Assembly: GCA_937899365.1 (NCBI GenBank)
Contig: CALBPH010000257.1
Coordinates: 1 to 8,150 of the forward strand
DNA: 8,150 nt
Origin: an uncultured Leptolyngbya sp.
GTDB taxonomy: Bacteria > Cyanobacteriota > Cyanobacteriia > Phormidesmidales > Phormidesmidaceae
Direction of reading: 5' to 3'
Part shown: positions 4,639-8,150 of the stretch, in pieces
Numbering within the stretch: the stretch's first letter is position 1
Layout of the letters: every line of letters begins with the position of its first letter
Made by a program: the position numbers and the translations under genes
The notes under the pieces: model-generated
The model's input: the letters and a program-made list of their open reading frames with translations, nothing else
The model's database searches: none
What the model was told of the DNA's origin: nothing

Positions 4639-6377
4639 ATATGAGCCGTCAGCGATCTAGCTATCGCCTGTTGGGGCTGGTAGGCAACGGTCAGTTTGGG
4701 CGAGTTTACTGTGGAATTCATCGAAAGACAGGCCAACTGGTAGCGATTAAGTATCTTCATCGCCATAGCCTGCCCACCCATGCTTTTTTGCGAGAGTTGC
4801 ACTGTTTGATGAGTTTGGCTCATTCAAACATCGTCGCCTGCCATGCCGTAGAGCATGCTGACGATGGTCGACGGTTGATATTGGAGTATTGTGCAGGGGG
4901 AACATTGCGATCGCACATGCTCAGTCCCCTGAGCCTGGCCGATATTCTAGATTTAATATCCGATGTACTGTGCGGTCTGGCCCACGCCCACCAGCAAGGA
5001 ATCGTCCACTGTGATATCAAGCCAGAGAATATTCTACTGAGCTACAGCGACGGTCGCTGGCGGGCCAAGATTTCAGACTTTGGTATTGCCAAACTGGTGC
5101 AAGATCAGCCTAACCCCAAAGGACTAGGCCAGACAGGCTCACCCGCCTACATGGCTCCAGAACGCTTTTACTGTCAATATTCCCCAGCCGCAGATGTCTA
5201 TGCGGTCGGCATCATGCTGTTTGAGCTACTGCTGGGTAAGCGTCCATTTACAGGCACCCCTACGGCCCTACAGTTAGCTCACCTCAACCAGCTACCCAAC
5301 ACAGAAGGCCTGCTAGAACCACTCAAACCCATTATTGCCAAGGCCCTAGAAAAGTTACCGGCCCGGCGATATGCCAACGCCACCGACATGCTAGCGGAGT
5401 TGCGCGCATTAGATCCCCTCAGCCTTGATCGCTCACGTATTCTCCATCAGCCACCGATAACCTATTGCCCTTACACACCAGACCCTTTTCAACCGTTAGC
5501 CAAACCCGTCACACATTTCAAAGAACTCACCAGCCCCGCTGAAACCGCATCCATCCCCCAGACATTGCTCGCCTGTGGCGATCAGCTAGCCCGCTTACAA
5601 CAACAATCCCTCAGCTGCTCCCAACAAGTTTTAGATAGCCCCGTTCAAGGACTATATCCATCCAAGACCGGCCTGATCGTCAGTACTAAGAACGCCCTCT
5701 GGCACGGAGCTACGGCTGAATTACTAACGCCGCTCACCACCTGGCAACCATCCTCCATGGTGGCGATTGAGCCCCGCCAGCGCTGGGCAGTTACCGTCAC
5801 ACCCCAGGCTAAGCAAATGACCATCGTGCCGATATCTGCCCAGACGCGCGCTCCTATCAAACGGCCCCTATGTCCAGATGTGCATATCCAACAGGTTTTA
5901 GCCGTTAACGGGGGTCACCTGGTCATTGTGGGTCATTCTGGCAAAACCGGAACTCAGCTACAGCTGTGGAACCGGCGCGGTATGTACCTAACGTCATTAG
6001 ATTTGGGTATTAGCCTGGGGCAGTTAACACCCATGCGTCAGCCCCATCAATGGATGGCCATCGATATCCATGCCCCCCAAACAGTCATTTTTCTAACCCT
6101 TAAGCCCCTGCGCATAACCCGCATGAGATTAGATATCTGCCCTACCCTCATGCTCGATCTGCCCTGGGGCTATCTCTTTGGTAATGCCGAAGGTCGTATT
6201 TTATTGCTAGATCGCGATCTCTACCCCATTGGCGGCATTGAAGGCCCCGCAGGAACGACCGCCATTACGCCCCTAAGTTCCCATGAGCTACTGGTGGCCA
6301 CCTGGCAAAATGAGTCCAGCTCTGGCGCCCTCCACTGCCTTGATCTTCATGGGTTTGACCTGGATATGATCTTCTAA
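4635..6377 (+). CDS. spkG: SpkG-type Ser/Thr protein kinase with beta-rich C-terminal half
   Basis: This 580-residue protein starts with a complete Hanks-type kinase domain (about 10-260). Visible parts are the glycine loop G17-x-G-x-x-G22, Lys39 in VAIK, the probable helix-C Glu54, the catalytic loop HCDIKPEN with Asp127, DFG at 148-150, GSPAYMAPE ending at Glu176, and an arginine in KLPARRY near 244-245. Cys126 replaces the Arg of HRD, so it is a non-RD kinase. The rest (about 290-580) is soluble and rich in predicted beta strands, with repeated Leu-x-Leu-W/D units resembling a beta-propeller, and no membrane helix. Synechocystis SpkG (Slr0152), which ends the PAP cluster and is linked to salt stress, has a similar length, and the position here matches. 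Its start is GTG 4635 or ATG 4641. Substrates are unknown; the neighbouring V4R proteins are attractive partners. Confidence 0.85.
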   Translation: MNMSRQRSSYRLLGLVGNGQFGRVYCGIHRKTGQLVAIKYLHRHSLPTHAFLRELHCLMSLAHSNIVACHAVEHADDGRRLILEYCAGGTLRSHMLSPLSLADILDLISDVLCGLAHAHQQGIVHCDIKPENILLSYSDGRWRAKISDFGIAKLVQDQPNPKGLGQTGSPAYMAPERFYCQYSPAADVYAVGIMLFELLLGKRPFTGTPTALQLAHLNQLPNTEGLLEPLKPIIAKALEKLPARRYANATDMLAELRALDPLSLDRSRILHQPPITYCPYTPDPFQPLAKPVTHFKELTSPAETASIPQTLLACGDQLARLQQQSLSCSQQVLDSPVQGLYPSKTGLIVSTKNALWHGATAELLTPLTTWQPSSMVAIEPRQRWAVTVTPQAKQMTIVPISAQTRAPIKRPLCPDVHIQQVLAVNGGHLVIVGHSGKTGTQLQLWNRRGMYLTSLDLGISLGQLTPMRQPHQWMAIDIHAPQTVIFLTLKPLRITRMRLDICPTLMLDLPWGYLFGNAEGRILLLDRDLYPIGGIEGPAGTTAITPLSSHELLVATWQNESSSGALHCLDLHGFDLDMIF

Positions 6378-6394
6378 AATTGACATTTTTTTAG

Positions 6395-6442
6395 ACAAGG
6401 GGGAGTGAGAGGCTCTAACAGCACCCCCACTCCCTATCTTGT
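6395..6442. terminator. Inverted repeat between convergent kinase and beta-helix genes
   Basis: ACAAG (6395-6399) pairs with CTTGT (6438-6442) and GGGAGTG (6401-6407) with CACTCCC (6428-6434), separated by a small internal loop; the terminal loop is 20 bases. It lies in the 84-base gap between stops at 6377 and 6462 and could terminate both transcripts. No T-run follows on either strand (the T-run at 6386-6392 lies before the stem), so it is not a textbook intrinsic terminator. Confidence 0.45.
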
Positions 6443-6461
6443 ACTGCCTAGTGCCTAACCA

Positions 6462-8147
6462 TCACTCTCTCAGATCAACTCTGCCGTCAATCCCATTCTC
6501 TCGCAACCAACCCAGCCGTTCCTGGGCATCCACTTCATCCACATAGGCTCCGGCTTGCATAAACATATCACTCCCCACACGGGTGCGAAATGCGTCGGGC
6601 ACAAGTGTCTGTAACTCATCAGAATCAGCCATATTTACCAGCACACGATAGCGAAACGACCTGGCCAGGGAGAGGGTTCCAGGGGGAGACAAATTTGCCG
6701 AGCCGCCGCTACTGGGAATTGTGGCCGATGGAACCGGTAACCGCTGCCCAGACGCAACTACAGCATTATCGACGGCGGGTCTGTTATCAATCGGCTGAGG
6801 CGAGGCGATGGGTGCAGCAGAACTTTGATTTAACCGCGCTAATAGCTTTGAGATACCCCCTTTATCTTCGTCAGTTGGAGTATCTGGCACAACCGTTGGC
6901 CCAGCCGCTGGAATAACTGCGATCGCAACAGCATCCTCCGCTGCTAGCGCCTCTGCCGCCAGGGGCTCAGATACCGGTTCTTCTGTTGCCAGCTCCTCTA
7001 GCTCCTCTGTTGCCAGCTCCTCTGATAAAGGTATGCCAGCTTCAGCGGGCAGAGACTGGCGTCGTTGCAAAATTGCTGGCCGTTCTTCTGCCGTTACGGG
7101 GGCAGGGGCTGACGGAGCAGAAATCGTCGAAGTGGCTAAATGCTGTCTAAACGATGCGATCTCCCGGTCCGGCACATCTGCACCAGAGACAACATCCCCA
7201 GTACCCATGGAGGTAACGTCAGCCTGGGCAGCGTCAGCCTCAGGCTCCTCGTCGGGCACAGGCGCAGGCTCTAGGACAGCCCTGCGCTCAACAGCCACCG
7301 CCGATAAGACAGGAGCATCCGCGGCTGGCCGAGTAATCGCAACTGTTTCCTCAATCAGCTCAGAACGACGAGATGGAGTGGCTGTCGCCGGTGGTGCCGA
7401 CGGTACAGGTGATGGGGCTACAGCAGTTTCAACAGCATCAACTTCCACCACACCATTACGTCCATTGCCATCCAGTACATTCGCTTCTAAAACAGGACGC
7501 GCATTGTTCTTTAGGGCAATGCCCACATCGTTACGAGCAATGCGGTTGTTATTAATAGCTGGCGTGGCCGGACTGGCCACGGTTATGGCTCGGCCCGTCG
7601 CTTCAAAATAATTGCCCCTGACGATGGCGCGCCCCGTACCTCGAATCGATATCCCCTGCTGATTACGATTGAAATAGCTGTTCTCAATCACAGGTGTCCC
7701 ATTGGCAACCTGAACTCCCGCAACAGCATTAGAAACCAGGGCCACTCTCCGCAAGACAGGGGTACCACCCGTAATCCAGACGCCGCTTCCCTTCGGGTTA
7801 GACACCGCAACATTCGCCAGACCGGAGCGATCAGAGGTAACAATGGTGACATTTTGCGTCTGATCGTCCCCTCGAAACTCTCCTCCACCCGCAATGATCG
7901 TGTTACGAGTCTCCCCAGAATTACCTTGGATTGTCATACCAGGCCGCAGACGTAGCGGAAAGCTCTCCCCAGACTCTCGACTGTAATGGCCCGGTGCTAA
8001 TAGGAGCACCGCACTGGTAGTCGGTGCCATCCGTACAGCCTGGGTAATTGTTTTATAGGGCTGTTCTACATCACCAGTCCCCAATTCATCACTCCCCGTT
8101 GTGGAATTGACATGCAGCACAGCATAGTCCTGGGATGGCTGGCTCAT
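6462..8147 (-). CDS. DUF1565 / parallel beta-helix protein with SPOR-like C-terminus, perhaps 5'-partial
   Basis: This 561-residue protein has three zones. Residues 10-95 match DUF1565: LHVNSTTGSDELGTGD, PYKTITQAV, LLLAPGHYS, ESFPLRLRPGMTIQG and a GGGEF turn. Residues 100-235 are right-handed beta-helix repeats, such as SGVWITGGTPVL, AGVQVANGTPVI, QGISIRGTGRAI, GIALKNNARPVL. A Pro/Ala/Glu-rich, probably disordered linker follows (about 240-490). The last 67 residues (495-561, YRVLVN...LVPDAFRT...FMQAGAY...ENGIDGRVD) look like a SPOR-type domain, which in other proteins binds peptidoglycan. No signal peptide is seen at the ATG 8147, but the frame runs to the window edge, so the true start may lie outside. 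A cell-wall or surface role is the best guess; substrate binding or catalysis cannot be told. Confidence 0.75.
   Translation of the reverse strand: MSQPSQDYAVLHVNSTTGSDELGTGDVEQPYKTITQAVRMAPTTSAVLLLAPGHYSRESGESFPLRLRPGMTIQGNSGETRNTIIAGGGEFRGDDQTQNVTIVTSDRSGLANVAVSNPKGSGVWITGGTPVLRRVALVSNAVAGVQVANGTPVIENSYFNRNQQGISIRGTGRAIVRGNYFEATGRAITVASPATPAINNNRIARNDVGIALKNNARPVLEANVLDGNGRNGVVEVDAVETAVAPSPVPSAPPATATPSRRSELIEETVAITRPAADAPVLSAVAVERRAVLEPAPVPDEEPEADAAQADVTSMGTGDVVSGADVPDREIASFRQHLATSTISAPSAPAPVTAEERPAILQRRQSLPAEAGIPLSEELATEELEELATEEPVSEPLAAEALAAEDAVAIAVIPAAGPTVVPDTPTDEDKGGISKLLARLNQSSAAPIASPQPIDNRPAVDNAVVASGQRLPVPSATIPSSGGSANLSPPGTLSLARSFRYRVLVNMADSDELQTLVPDAFRTRVGSDMFMQAGAYVDEVDAQERLGWLRENGIDGRVDLRE
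6982..7023. repeat. 18-bp direct repeat in the beta-helix protein linker
   Basis: TCTGTTGCCAGCTCCTCT occurs identically at 6982-6999 and 7006-7023, offset by 24 bp, which is eight codons. In the minus-strand protein it gives ELATEE-LE-ELATEE within the acidic linker. The offset keeps the frame. It looks like a recent in-frame slippage duplication, prone to copy-number change between strains. Confidence 0.8.
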
Positions 8148-8150
8148 GCT

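Noticed and set aside
4316..5020. Minus-strand reading frames opposite the second V4R gene and the kinase start
   Set aside because: They overlap strongly supported V4R and kinase domain coding sequence and encode no recognisable motif.
6386..6442. Textbook intrinsic terminator of the kinase
   Set aside because: The T-run precedes the stem rather than following it, so only an inverted repeat with possible terminator function is reported.
6590..6916. 108-codon plus-strand reading frame with a protein-like sequence
   Set aside because: Entirely antisense to the C-terminal part of the beta-helix gene, whose SPOR-like sequence is clearly the real coding strand here.
7033..7611. 192-codon plus-strand reading frame, rich in Ala, Ser, Thr and Gly
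   Set aside because: It lies wholly opposite the linker of the beta-helix gene; its composition is what the complement of a Pro/Ala/Glu-rich coding stretch gives, and it shows no domain.

Overview
The window looks like a piece of a cyanobacterial chromosome. Three copies of the palindrome GCGATCGC (HIP1) occur at 1482-1489, 4907-4914 and 6919-6926. The centre holds a gene set typical of cyanobacteria: phycobilisome-protein-like (phycobiliprotein-fold) proteins, V4R-domain proteins and an SpkG-type protein kinase. I cannot name the genus.

Layout. Positions 104-1054 (minus strand) encode a GT61/DUF563-type glycosyltransferase, with a weak terminator-like hairpin after its stop. A divergent intergenic region (1055-1376) follows and carries a palindromic, tandemly repeated AGATCTAATCAG element. 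On the plus strand there is a short single-domain rhodanese (1377-1721), then a hairpin, then six same-strand genes: a phycobilisome-like protein (1792-2262), a V4R protein (2300-2983), a 97-residue acidic protein (2980-3273, 4-base overlap), a second phycobilisome-like protein (3317-3805), a second V4R protein (3945-4610) and a Ser/Thr kinase with a beta-rich C-terminal half (4635-6377). A convergent gene (6462-8147, minus strand, running to the window edge) encodes a DUF1565/parallel beta-helix protein with a long Pro/Ala/Glu linker and a SPOR-like C-terminus. An inverted repeat lies between the two convergent genes.

How the genes work together. The order V4R - small protein - phycobilisome-like - V4R - kinase closely resembles the Synechocystis 6803 slr0144-slr0152 cluster, known as the photosystem II assembly proficiency (PAP) operon, whose last gene slr0152 is spkG. 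The version here appears condensed: the two ferredoxins, the TPR protein and one unknown protein that separate the second V4R gene from the kinase in Synechocystis are absent, and an extra phycobilisome-like gene sits in front. Both phycobilisome-like proteins lack the cysteine that would carry a bilin, while both V4R proteins keep three spaced cysteines. My inference is a pigment-sensing or pigment-handling module that helps photosystem II assembly and signals through the kinase. The rhodanese, glycosyltransferase and beta-helix genes are probably independent neighbours.
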